Positions 35,160 through 47,569 of a stretch of DNA of 64,000 bases are shown here, piece after piece. Within the stretch, counting starts at the first letter, position 1; the number at the start of each line of letters is the position of its first letter. Below the pieces are notes generated by a model. The model searched no databases. It saw only the letters and a list, made by a program, of their open reading frames with translations, and had not been told where the DNA came from. Position numbers and translations under genes: made by a program. Source of the DNA: Ephydatia muelleri (Eukaryota > Porifera > Demospongiae > Spongillida > Spongillidae); assembly GCA_013339895.1 (NCBI GenBank), contig JABACO010000009.1:10061625-10125624 (forward strand), in the 5' to 3' direction.

Positions 35160-36850
35160 GATGAAGATTTTGTGGTGATAAAAATCAATATGCGTAATGC
35201 GTTTCATTTGGTGTCATGTCAGGTCCTCTTGGATGAATGTAGTGCCTACTTCCCCAAGCTGCTCCACTGGGGCTCTGTGGTATTATGGGCCGCATCCTAC
35301 TTAGTGGCGTCCAATGGGTATCATCAGGTCAGTGTCCAGCAGGGCAACCCACTAGGCCCCAGGCCATGTTCTTCTACCTTGTGTTGCACAAACTGGTTAC
35401 TGCCTTTGCTACGGATGATGTATGTTCCAGTCTGCTGTTCCACAAATGGTACATTGATGATGGTGTAGTTGCAGGGCCTAAGCCTGCTGTAGGAAAAGTA
35501 CTTTCCATCATCCAGGAGCTGGTCCTCCACTTTGGTCTCTTCATCAATGCAGAAAAGTTAGCTTGGGTGACTTCAGCCCATTTTCACCTCTCATGAAAAA
35601 CTTCCTAACTTTTAGATTCTTGGGGCTCCAATTGGAGATTTAATCTGTGTGTAAAGTTTGATGCACACAAACGTGTGGATGCTTCGAAATGCTTTACAGT
35701 TGGTGGATGTAGGTGCTGTTGATCCTCAGGTGGTTCTGCTCTTGCTTAGATAATGCGCTGGCTTCTGCAAGTCATGCACCTTGCTACATCAACCCCTCCA
35801 GCCTTTTTTAGTGAGGCTTTGCAATTCTTTGATAATGATGTCCATCACTGTTTTTCAGAATGCACTGCGATAGACACACCTAGTGTCGCATGGCAACAAG
35901 CCCAACTCAGCCTAAGCAGAGGGTCTTGGGCTCCGTAGTCTTTCTAAACATTCTTCAGCTACCTACATTTCATCTTTAAGTGTTTCAGGTGCCTGCTCTC
36001 CTTCTTGCAAGCATCTAGCTGCATCTATCAAGCAAGTTAATGAACATGTCCCTCCTGATGATGCCTTAGTATTGGATCATCTTGATGGTCTGCAGCACCA
36101 GAGATCCTTGTCAGGAAAATTTGAAGATCACCATTCAAGAGGGTTACTTGACAAGGCTTCTTTAGTACGTCTGCTATCTGTTTCTTCACCACATGCAGCT
36201 GCTTGGCTCTCAGTCATTCCTTCCTTCAGGCTCAATCTCCATCTTGACCCAGCTGAATTCAGACTAGTACTGCTGTAAAGTGGTGCTGTTACTGACAATC
36301 CCCTTTTCCATTTCTGTCCATCCCATGCTTTGGACCCTTTAGGCCACCATGCCTTAACATGTAAGCACTGAGGAGATGTGGTCTCACATCACAACAGACT
36401 CAGGGATGTCCTCTTAGAAACTTGCTGACGGGCTTGTCTGGGCCCTTGTGTTGAAGCAGGAAGTGGTCTGGGGCATGAAGGACATTGAACACGACAAGTA
36501 GCCCTCATTGGGATTTGGGCAAACCAGCAGCCTTTGATCTGACAGTCACATCTACGCTAAAGTACATTAGTGGAAGCAAGTGTGATGGTTGGATCTGCAG
36601 CTCTGGCAGCCGAGGTGCGCAAGCACAGTTCATATGAGGTCAAATACTCCGAGCTTGGCTGGTCGTGTGTCCCCATTGCAGTCGAGACTGATGGTTATTG
36701 GAGGGCAGAAGCCATGCAGACTTTGTCACGCCTTGCAACTCACCTAGCCCACCAGGAGAAACTCTCAGGCCATCTGTCAATTGTACGGCAGGCTTAGTCT
36801 TACTTTGATGCAAGCCAACTCACAGGCACTCCTGTCACAATCAGGATCAA
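35160..36850 (+). mobile_element. RT-element copy R2 (reverse transcriptase to C-terminal domain)
   Basis: Degenerate but ordered. It starts with RT palm pieces (KINMRNAFHLVSCQVLLDEC, SVQQGNPLGP, FHKWYIDDGVVAGP with the catalytic YIDD near 35448) and a thumb-like part (LHFGLFINAEK). A connecting region follows (AWLSVIPSFRLNLHLDPAEF). The C-terminal module has the remains of a CxxC...HH...C zinc motif, a GDVVSHHNRLRD stretch and KPAAFDLTVTS near 36525-36550. The end is LGWSCVPIAVETDG and TLSRLATHLA. Several stops and frameshifts make it inactive. It resembles non-LTR elements with a C-terminal zinc motif and restriction-like endonuclease (inference). Confidence 0.75.
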
Positions 36851-37004
36851 TTGTTGGAGATCCATAGGACTTAACTGCATATACTTACACTGGTAGCTAA
36901 TTATTGATACGTAATGAATAATTCATTATAATTTTTATACAAGTACACGTTCAATTACTAAGCACATAGATGTTATTATTGAACCAAAAATTTATTATAA
37001 TTCA

Positions 37005-37445
37005 GTCAATTAGGTCTTGGGTGAATCTTGAAAGCAGTGCCCTCACATTGGCCCTGACAAGGGTCAAGCTCAGTCGTCCATAGAGGGATGAGGTTGCTGT
37101 GGACTTTGAGCAATTGTGCCGCATGACTAAACTGGAGGCAAGCTGTGTGTGATTGAGCCCACTTGGCCTCTGTACCCCAGCACCCAAATGTCTCAACCAC
37201 AAGTGGAATTGAGACTCAACCCAGCTCTGCACACTTCCTATCACTAGCTTGATGCTTCCTCACCTCAGTGACAAAGGCTGCAGATCCTGCTGTCACACTC
37301 GCTTCAGCTAAATTATTTGAAGTAAGCGGAGATGTGACGGCAAAGTCAAATGCAGCAGGCTTCCCCAGCATCCAGTTGGCAGCAAGGACATTAGCTGGTT
37401 GTGTGTGGTGCTCCTCAAGCCCATATCCATTCCCTACCTCCATAG
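37005..37445 (-). mobile_element. RT-element 3' fragment R3
   Basis: On the - strand: QPANVLAANWMLGKPAAFDF, AVTSPLTSNNLAEASVTAGS, VRKHQASDRKCAELGW and VETFGCWGTEAK, with a frameshift towards the end (LVRANVRALLSR). It is a tail-only copy in opposite orientation to R2. Confidence 0.75.
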
Positions 37446-37689
37446 TAATAAATAATAGTTTAAGACTGGATCGGGTGTAGCAAACTCCTTTTCATATCTG
37501 ATTCAGTGTCTGTCAATTCTTCTGTTTTGGGGACAATAAAGTTGGGCAGTGAAGATGAGGAGTTTGTTGTTTGATCATTGTTTATGTTTTAGTGTTTTAG
37601 TGGGGCAGCTGCTGAGAAAAGGGTTAATACAAGTATAAAAATAAGGTTGTGTCTGTTACATCAATGCTCAACCCCCCTGATCCTAACTG

Positions 37690-37990
37690 AAGTGGGAGTT
37701 AACAGCTGGTGCTGCTGCCCAGGCCACTGAGTTGAGCAAACACAAAGCCAAAGATCCCAACTGCATCTAACTTTGGTTGGGAGGTGCATTCCCATGGTGA
37801 TTGAGTCCTATGGAGCTTGGGGGATTGAGGCGCCACCCCTTTACTCAACAGTTGCATCATGGCTTGCCATCACCATCAGTGAACCAAAGCCTGCTGTCCT
37901 GCACATCTACGGCCAGGTGAACTTGCTGCTAGTCCGGGCCAATGCAACAGCCATCCTTAGTAGAACCCATCCTTAGTAGAACCCATATTT
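37690..37990 (+). mobile_element. RT-element 3' fragment R4
   Basis: Tail sequence with AAAQATELSKHKAKDPNC, then MVIESYGAWGIEA and VNLLLVRANATAILSRTHP. It is nearly identical to 56440-56770 (R15), in the second duplicated block. Confidence 0.72.
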
Positions 37991-38109
37991 ATATTTTTAT
38001 ACATGAACTAAACAGCCTTTATTAGAATAATTTACTTAAAAATAAAAATAAATAATAAATAATAACAGATTAAGAGACATTTTGGTGGAGTACTGTCACT
38101 TTGCATATG

Positions 38110-38540
38110 TTACCTGTGAGATAGAGATGGGAAGTGGGTGGGGATGAGAGAAGAGCAGGAGATGTCCTGATTCCTATCTGGCCATAAGGCAAGCCAGCTG
38201 TACTTGGCCTTACTGTTGCATCACCGCTCAATGTCGAAATTTTATCTGAAGCGAGTGTGACAGCTGGGTCTGCAGTGATGCAACAGAACAAGAAAACACA
38301 TTGCAAATGACCCCACAGTGCAATGAGCTAGGTTGGGTCTGTATCTCCCTTGCAGTTGAGCATTATGGGTGTTGGGGATCGGAAGCCAAGCACATACTAT
38401 CCCAACTTGAAACACGTCTAGCTTCTCAGCTGCTCTGTTCCACATCTCAGGCTATCACTCAACTCTAATGACAAACTCAGCATAACTCTGGTAAGGGCAA
38501 ATGCTAGAGCTCTGCCAGCAAGGTGTGCAGCAAGTAATGA
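38110..38540 (+). mobile_element. RT-element 3' fragment R5
   Basis: Reads GKPAVLGLTVASPLNVEILS, EASVTAGSA, then a frameshifted LGWVCISLAVEHYG-like part. Near-identical to 56950-57290 (R16). Sequence between it and actin C1 (38541-38822) is AT-rich and shows nothing else. Confidence 0.68.
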
Positions 38541-38822
38541 TGGTCCAGCTGACGATTTCTTAATATAGGATTTTGTGTTTGTGTCTCATTATATATCTGT
38601 ATTAAATACTTTACATTAATTATTCATTTTTGATTTTAGTTAGTTACACCAATTATTTATTCTTGCCATAATTTCTTCCCACATAATTATTATGTTATAT
38701 ATCGAAAGATAATTAGCAAGCTGGATTTATTTCTAGAAGAATTGCACATTGATTGTGGGATGCTATATATCTGTAGTATATCAGGATGATAGCAAAGTGA
38801 TCTATACACACATGTAACGTGC

Positions 38823-38871
38823 TTAGCAGCACTTCCTGTGGACAATGGAGGGACCAGTCTCATCGTACTCC

Positions 38872-38903
<32 letters not shown>

Positions 38904-40101
38904 CAAGGAGGCCATAATGGAGCCACCAATCCAGACACCGTGCCTGCGCTCAGGAGGAGCGATGACCTTGACATTCACGGTGGGTGGGGCCATAGCTGTG
39001 ATCTCCTTCTGTATCCTGTCGGCCATGCCAGGGAACATGGTGCTACCTCCGGTCAGGACGATGTTAGAATACAGGTCCTTCCTGATTTCCACATTACATC
39101 TCATGATGGAGCCATATATATCATCACATATACCGTAACAGGAAAGGCCAATGTAGGAAGGTCGGAACAATGGCTCTGGACATTGAAACTGCTCACTCCC
39201 AACAGTGATATGCTCGCCATTGGGAAGCTCGTAGCTCTTCTCCATGCTGGAGCTCTGGGCAGCAGTGTGCATCTCCTGCTCAAAGTCCAGGGCCACATAG
39301 CACAGCTTCTCCTTGATGTCACAAGCTACTTCGTAGTCAGCGGTGCTTGTGAAACTGTAGCCACATTCTGTTAGAATCTTGGCCATGTAGTAGGTGAGGT
39401 CACGGCCAGCTATATCCAGACGAAAGATGGCATGGGAAAGGGCATAGCCTTCATGGACAGGTACCACATGTGAGACAGCATCACCAGAGTCCACCACCAC
39501 ACCAGTGGTATGTCCAGATGCATACAGAGCCAACGGAGAAGTCATGGCAGCGTACATTTGTGGGACATTGAAGGTCTCAAACATGATCTGGGTCATCTTT
39601 TCCCGGTTGGCCTTTGGGTTAAGAGGGGCCTCAGTCAGGAGGACTGGGTGTTCCTCTGGGGCCACCTGAAGCTCATTGTAGAAGGTGTGGTGCCAGATCT
39701 GTAAAAGGGAAGGAGGCGTGTCAATGTAATATTAGATAGGAATGAGGAGGACCTTCAAATGGAAGGAGGCGTGTCAAGATGACATATTCATTGCTTCCTT
39801 TCCCTCTGCATACAGTCGTTGTCCCTCCCGCCAAAATATTTACCTTCTCCATATCGTCCCACTTGGTAACAATTCCATGCTCGATAGGATACCACATGCC
39901 GAGGACACCTCTTTTCCTCTTGGCCTCGTCCCCAACGTAGCAGTCCTTCAGATCCAGCCCTGGCGTCGCACCTTGTTTACGAGGTCTCCCCACGATGGAG
40001 GGGAAGACTGCTTTCGGGGCGTCATCGCCGGCAAAGCCAGCCTTGCACGTTCCGGTGCCATTGTCAATGACTATGGCATCGCGAGCTGTTGGTTCCGTCA
40101 T
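38823..40101 (-). CDS. Actin C1 (divergent type C actin)
   Basis: Exons are 39844-40101 (ATG at 40101) and 38823-39698, with a 145-bp intron at the same codon as in types A and B; 377 aa, uninterrupted. The N-terminus is [20 protein letters not shown], followed by the intact [15 protein letters not shown]. The DNase-loop region is changed ([16 protein letters not shown] for [16 protein letters not shown]), followed by [12 protein letters not shown]. Exon 2 reads [20 protein letters not shown] and [15 protein letters not shown]. The C-terminus is HRKCC rather than HRKCF. It is a paralogue well apart from type B, probably a working gene. The changed loop suggests altered subunit contacts (inference). 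Confidence 0.88.
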
Positions 40102-40329
40102 CTAGCGGCTAGAGCTGCGCATTAACGGTTTACCGGCCGTAATACGCACTTGAGCCTATCTGGCGTAGCCACACCCTCGCATTTTTGTTGCTAAGACATG
40201 TATGGCTCTGATATTATTCCGGCAGAATTAATTAAAGCTCAAAAATATGTCGGCGCTGGCTAGCGTTCAATTAGAAACGATATGATCAGAGAGTTGTTTT
40301 ATCGTGAGCCGGCGGACGAGTTGTTTCGC

Positions 40330-40425
40330 GGTCTTACCCACTGGTTACAAGATATCACACTCGTTATTCTGGCGAGGTGTGGCTACGCCAGTCTAACAAG
40401 TGTGATATCTTGTCGAATATCTCTG
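40330..40425. repeat. Hairpin upstream of actin C1
   Basis: ACAAGATATCACACT and AGTGTGATATCTTGT are perfect 15-bp inverted repeats, and CTGGCG/CGCCAG is nested in the loop. A near copy lies upstream of C3 (60605-60670), and its arm GGTGTGGCTACGCCAG recurs inverted at about 40158-40174. It is probably a small foldback element. Confidence 0.6.
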
Positions 40426-40514
40426 GCTAGTATCGATAGCACAGTCTTTTCTTGTGATAAGACCACGAAACATCTCCTCCGCTCTCGGTAAAACAACTCA
40501 CTGATCAAATCACA

Positions 40515-40575
40515 TCTGAACGCCCCCACCATGACGTGCGATTACGTCGTGGTGGCCTGGATACGAAACTAGACT
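40515..40575. mobile_element. Foldback MITE relative upstream of actin C1
   Basis: CCACCATGACGTGCGATTAC followed by GTCGTGGTGGCCTGGATACGAAACTAG resembles the right half of the MITE at 26183-26272. Relatives lie at 58806-58862 and 60748-60805, also upstream of type C actins. Confidence 0.55.
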
Positions 40576-40831
40576 ATTTTTTTAATTGTGCGTTGGCGTA
40601 AATAACTGCGTATTCCTCGGCGCGGCATCGTAACGCGAGGTAAACTTTAATTAGAAACTAATCACCCTTCGCAAGAATGCGACTGCGCCAGACTAGATGT
40701 ATAACCATGTTTTAATTCACACTTGACCTCTTGATGATAATAAGCTTGATTATTATATATGTATACTATCTACATCTCTGCAGTATGTTCTTGTGAAGTA
40801 TTATAATACAATCTATACACAAATGTAACAT

Positions 40832-40994
40832 GCTCAGAAGCACTCGTGTGGACAATGGAGGGACCAGTCTCATTATACTCCTGCTTGAAGATCAGGCAGG
40901 CCATAACGGAGCCAGTTCTTGCGCTCAAGAGAAGCGATGGCCTCGACCCTTGTGGGTGGGTGGGGCCAGGTACGTCATCTCCTTCTGTATCCTG
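40832..40994 (-). pseudogene. Actin D1: 3' fragment of a type C-like actin
   Basis: From the changed end (IVHTSASE in place of IVHRKC) through QEYNETGPS and the APP...K region to QKEMTYLAPP it matches the last third of actin exon 2, with internal deletions. It stops at TATCCTG, where a CAGGGGTGGATACGG terminus begins (40993). It corresponds to D2 at 61038-61270. Confidence 0.75.
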
Positions 40995-41790
40995 CAGGGG
41001 TGGATACGGGGGGGGGGGGGGAGGCAACTGGGTTTTGCCCCAAGTGCCGATGTGCTAGTGATGGTTGGCACTGCAACCTGTGCCTTCGTATGTTCGATTA
41101 ATCGTTTAAGCCACCTAGCCACCGCCCCTTCGCCTATATGAATATTTAATTTCTAACTTGGGGCTTGCCCGCGCGGGCTAGCTTATACAAGTGCTCTAAG
41201 TTATAATTTGCGCGACATTTGGAATAGTTCTTTTGTGTGCTACAGTGAGTTAGTTGCCTATATAAATATTTGGAATTTCAGGGCAAATCTATTTCGCCGG
41301 CTTTTAATAGCACGCAGGTATGTAGGTAATCCATACCATATGCATTAATTTTTCACTGGTTTTTTGACGTTGAAGTTGTTCTAGGGAGCCTCAGTGTCGA
41401 AAGCGACCTAAAGAGAAAGACGGTACTATAGCAAAGAAGGTTTGCCATCGGATGCGTGACATTTTCGATCGTTTCTACACAATATACTGATAACCGAAGT
41501 GCACCGCCAGCTTTGGTGTCACGTCACAATACACAACCATTATAATCAGTTAATCAGGTAGAAATCACGCCATGTCCAAGAGCAGTTGTTTCAGTGTGCC
41601 GTACAATAATTCTTACGACGAATGTGACCTCTGTGTCTTTGGATTGCTAACGATGTGTGGCTTGTGAAAGTCGGGACAGTTCATCCTAGCAACGATCTTT
41701 TGACGAAGCACGTAACCGGTTGCAAGTCACCCTTTCTGACAATCTAATCAACTGTCTTCCACACGCTGATAAAGATGTATTAGGGTACTT
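40993..41790. other. hAT-like terminus and unassigned sequence
   Basis: CAGGGGTGGATACGG and a G run at 40993-41023 look like the left end of a hAT element (CAG..GGCGGAT type). The following 750 bp has short open frames only; nothing else is recognised. Confidence 0.4.
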
Positions 41791-41930
41791 ATTGAAATAG
41801 GATGCATTTTCCCAGTTACTAGTGCTGAGGCAGAACGCTCATTTTCAGTGCTAGCATGAGAGAAGATCGCCTCGCTTCACTCAGTTTAATGCATATGAAT
41901 TACGATATTCCAATCTACGAGAATGAAATG
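41790..41930 (+). pseudogene. hAT transposase C-terminal fragment
   Basis: IFPVTSAEAERSFSVL at about 41805-41852, followed by MREDRLASLSLMHMNYDIP in a shifted frame (41856-41912), is the hAT dimerisation (C-terminal) signature. The usual residues between the two segments are deleted. It fits the hAT-like terminus 800 bp upstream. Confidence 0.75.
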
Positions 41931-42169
41931 TTTTGTCAGATCCACTGGATCATTGTACATGTACATTGAATAATTGACCCAATATATTTCAGCCGTGACT
42001 ATATTTTGGTTTGGGTAAGCTTACAGACTGGCTGATGGATAGCAGATATGCATGGCAGAAGAAAATGCCTCTTTCCACTAGTTGCCATAGGTTTCTACGG
42101 TTATGGGAACATGTGCCCACCCCCAGTCCTGCCCTTCTGTCAGTGGCTGCATGCATGCTTCCTAATTTC

Positions 42170-42480
42170 AGCTGCGTGGGCTGCAGAGCCCACAGATACT
42201 AGCCGCATTCAGGGTGACGGGGTAACCGTGATATCAAAGGCTGCTGGCATGCCTATGTGTCCCAACTCAGAACAAGGTCTGCAGGGCAAGAGTTGATATG
42301 GTCTCTGGATAAACCATATACCCCATTTTAACTCTCACTGAAAGATGGGCACGATGACAAAGATGTCATGCATATGGTTGTGCCATGCAATCACATCCCC
42401 ACCACGTCTGTAAGAGGCAGCATGATGACCTAGTGGGTCAAGAATGATTTCTGGACACTCAAAACCTGTATTTTTATTTA
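42170..42480 (-). mobile_element. RT-element 3' fragment R6
   Basis: On the - strand: ILDPLGHHAASYRRGGDVIA, WHNHMHD, then in another frame SCPADLVLSWDT and PAAFDITVT. This is the zinc motif plus the downstream domain, degenerate. Confidence 0.68.
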
Positions 42481-44090
42481 TTTATTTATTTTTTACAGTA
42501 TTAGTGTAAGCAGTGATTGAATAACTTACAACACTAACACATAAACAATGCTCAAACAAAAAAACAAAAACAACAACAACTGGCATTGCCTCGGATGCCA
42601 ACTGACAGATTCTGAAGTGTGAAGGACTGGGAACCAGTCCTTACGTAATGAGAACAGATCCTTGCACTTCAATACATGAATACAGGTGATAAATAGTTGT
42701 CTATTCGTTGGAAGCCCTCTACCATCGTCGTGAAGTCTGGACTGAAGGCTACATTCTTAGTATATTGTGTACAGGGCCGTTGCATGGACTGTTTCCCACA
42801 ATTGTTGCATTGATTTGTATACGACATACATTCGTGCAAGGGGGTCTCCTGGTTTTGTGAAATATAAAAGGTGCTAGCTTTGAGCTTAGCTACTGCGCTA
42901 GCCGACGTGCGTACTCGTACTGACTAACCTCAGATCGTAACAACGAGGAGTTTGCTTCACCTGATAAACGATGGCCCTGATCTTAGTTGTCCTTGGTCTG
43001 AGGGACCCGCTGCTATCACAGTTTGAGAGATGCATTTATTGGCCTTTCTACATGCAGTGATCGTTGAACCGGGCCGGGCTAATTTCATTGGTTTAATGCA
43101 TGAGGACCCATGCATCATTGACGACTGACCGATAAAAATTATGTAGAATCATAACTGCGCATGATGCATGTACCGAGGAAGAAAATAGAAATACTCTGAA
43201 GAGCAGCAGCTCTTCGCCGAGCCCCCTTCACAGTATCAGTTGACGGACGGTCCTGGGTCGAGAAGCAAACTTTTTCATCAAACACCTTGCTCAGAAACTT
43301 GCTCATAAGGAAGAAAAATCAAACAGTGAAGTATTGGGGTGGATAAGAGCACGACTTTCATTTGCAATTGTAATAGCGACAAACCTCTGTCTGAAGGGCT
43401 CTCGCACCAAATGGAGGAGTGCATCAATAGGAATGGACGATGGAGCAGGGTTGCCATCCTGAACTTCAGACCTAAATCATTACTGTAGTATATTTATCAT
43501 TTTTATTTATTATTTTATTTATTTATTCATGTAGTGTATGTATTATCTTGTGCTAGGCTGTTCGGTATAACTATGATAATTATTGTATTAATTTATGAAT
43601 ATAGTGCATACAATGCAAGAGAAATTAAGGATCCCATTCGGGCGATATTTTCAAGCGCATTCATCTGTGTCTGCCCCTAACGATTTAAAAAGTCATGCAG
43701 TGATATTCATCCTGTTAAGTTTTTCCCTTTCAAAACGCTCGCATGGTGCATGCCGTGGAACGACGCGCCCTCAGCTGAGCTAGGGTATATGAAAAACACA
43801 GCTGGCTAAGCTACAATGCTGCGTCGATTTATAAGTCGAGAAGGTATATTAATACTTTTGACTTGATCATAGTATTGCAACTGTGAGTATTGAACACTAT
43901 ACATGCATGCTGGTACACCACACCAGGCCCCGCATCAGACCCCGGACTGTGGTTCCAGCTCAGTAGAAAGAAATGGTCAGAGAGTTGTTTGAGCGGACAC
44001 GATGTTTGAGCGGTCTTACTGCCCACTGGTTACGAGAATGTCTGTGCTGTCGATGCAGAGATATTGGACAAGATATTGCATATTTGTTTT
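42481..44090. other. Intergenic, mostly unassigned
   Basis: No gene recognised. A TATAAAAGG near 42864 is followed by a short frame only. Block 43600-43760 resembles 44955-45110 (direct), and 43790-43850 resembles 45230-45295 (inverted), suggesting remnants of one repeat family. 43973-44080 matches the 5' flank of actin C1 (AGAGAGTTGTTT, CGGTCTTAC). Confidence 0.4.
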
Positions 44091-44099
44091 CTTGCGAAG

Positions 44100-44472
44100 C
44101 TATGTCCATGATGGCTGGGCCCTTCCCAATGCCACATATCGTCTGGATATATAGATGGTCGTGACCTCACCGCCTGCTGCGACATTAAGGAGAAGCTGTG
44201 CTATATGTGGCCCTGCATGGACTTTGAGCAGGAGACGGACACTGCTGCCCAGAGCTCCAGCATGGAGAAGAGCTATGAGCTTCCCAATGGCGAGCATATA
44301 TATCACCGTTGGGAGAGCCATTGTTTCGGCCTTCCTTCATTGGCCTTTCCTGTTACGGTATATGTGAGGACCTCTATAGCTCCACCATGAAATTAGATAT
44401 GGAAATCAGGAAGACCTGTATTCTAACATCGTCCTGATCGGAGGTAACACCATGCTCCCTGGCTAGCCGACA
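44100..44472 (+). pseudogene. Actin fragment on the opposite strand
   Basis: The + strand carries type C exon 2 remnants: [36 protein letters not shown] and SNIVLIGGNTMLPG in shifting frames. It is the only actin piece in + orientation. It ends at GCCGA where a CAGGGGCGGGTACAG hAT-like terminus starts (about 44473). It is complementary in extent to D1, which begins where this piece stops. Confidence 0.75.
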
Positions 44473-45540
44473 GGACAGGGGCGGGTACAGAATTTTTTTG
44501 CGCGGGGGGGAAGGGGGTGAGTATAATGGGTGTATCGCATAATTAAAGATTAATAATGCATAAATAACAGTGCATATTAGAGCTGAAATGTGTATTAACT
44601 TTGCACAGCTATATCTATGCAACGGATAAAGTAAAAATTAATATGAACAGAGCAAATAAATATCAACTTACACACCGAATTTGTAGCGCCGGATTTGAAC
44701 GCTTCTACCTGAAGATGTTCGGTTTTGAAACCCGGAGTATCGGACCTCGTAACATCGGCATGCAGCGCGCTATTGTAAGATATCAAAATAATTATATGCG
44801 TAGAGAAACGGTGTTATATGAATGGTTAAAAATAAGAAGTTAACCGTTCGGATGTTATAGCGATTCGAACGCGATACATTTCTATAACTTTTATACAGTA
44901 TAACCAATTCGCTATTTTCTCCGAAACTGTCCCGATTATTAATACATACAGTGCATACACTCAACAAGAAAAATTAAAGGACCCAATTCGCTCGATATTT
45001 CAAGTTTATATTTTTTGTACGTAGAGTCACTCATACCGGAGAAATGCCATCCTGCTAAGTTTTTCCCTTTCCAAAACGCTCCTTTGGATCGCATGGTGCA
45101 TGCATGTGTTCAAAAACATCACTACTCGCTCGCAAAAGTTGCTTACTACTAGAATGAAGTCAAAAGCTATAGTCCCGATACTGGTATAACAAAATTGTAA
45201 ATATGCACTTTGAAATACTTATTTTCCTCTCAACTTATAAAACGACGCATCATCCGCGTAGTGTACCTTATAGCCAGCTGTGTTTTTCACATCACTAGCA
45301 CTCGAAAACCATGTGGCCGCGAAAAATAGGTGACCGTCGAAAAGCAGTGGTTTTTGGCACGGATTCCACACCATACACAAGTATGACAAATTTCATACAA
45401 ATGCACCAAATTTTCACTTGCATTAGAAATGTCTCATTTTTGGCACGGAAAACGCAATACATTTCACACAAACGACACATATAAGGAATTTCACACGTGC
45501 AATAAATTTCACACGCATAACAAATTTCTCCATTTTTGGC
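44473..45540. other. hAT-like terminus and repeat remnants
   Basis: It begins CAGGGGCGGGTACAG with G runs. No coding gene is recognised. Near the end, TTTTTGGCACGGATTCCACACC (45352) and TTTTTGGCACGGATACCACACC (45534) are direct repeats about 182 bp apart around a block rich in CACA and AATTTC. Confidence 0.4.
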
Positions 45541-45675
45541 ACGGATACCACACCATAACAAACTATTCCAATAATAATGGAAAGGCAAACGTTTGCATAT
45601 AACGGATTCATGTAGAAACTGAATGATTCACACAACTCTGTACACATAAACACAAAAAAGCAAACATAAAAGTTT

Positions 45676-47005
<1,330 letters not shown>

Positions 47006-47052
47006 ACATTTGGAATGTGTCTGGGTTGTTTTTGTGAAGGAATACTTGCTAC

Positions 47053-47565
47053 AGGTGCGGATTTAAGGGGGGGGGGGGGGGGGTCACAATTTTTGGGTAT
47101 CTATTATTTGTAGTTATATCATTGTCCGATCGAAAATTTAATAACGTGAATAGTTCAATAATTGTAATTTTGGACATTAAGCTTTGAATTGTCAACCGTT
47201 ACCCATGGTATTGATTTTGATCATACAACTTATGACTTGTGATTTGTGTTCTTCATTGAATTAGATTGTACATGTTATATGTTTATCAGGCTGCTGCAAC
47301 AGACACAGTTCAAGCTGTACCACTGGTCCCAGTTATACCTGCTGCTACAATCGCAGTTTCACCACCACGAGCCGTTCCAGTTACACCAGTGGCTACAACT
47401 GCTTTGTAAAGAAAGTATTCAGGAGAAGCCACAAAAAGGTTCTAAACTGGTTGGCGGCTGGAGCTCCGCCCCAGAACCCGCCGGCGGAGCTTACAGCGCT
47501 CCCCCAGACCCCCTAGCTGGATTTTGGTCCTCCGCTCCGTTCACAACTTCCTAGATCCGCCTCTG
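47053..47565. mobile_element. hAT-like MITE upstream of actin B5
   Basis: B4's uninterrupted sequence CTTGCTACCTTACATGG is split here into CTTGCTAC and TGCTACCTTACATGG by about 510 bp. The ends are AGGTGCGGATTTAAG and, inverted, AGAGGCGGATCTAGG, which resemble hAT termini. TGCTAC is duplicated. Inside is a G run (47068-47087) and a short frame with no known domain. Confidence 0.7.
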
Positions 47566-47569
47566 TGCT

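Noticed and set aside
42860..43060. TATAAAAGG followed by a short ATG frame, considered as an LTR or gene promoter
   Set aside because: The frame stops after about 30 codons and no matching second LTR or coding gene was found.
44601..44843. 80-codon + frame
   Set aside because: AT-rich, no motif, no splice context, and no copy in the related block.
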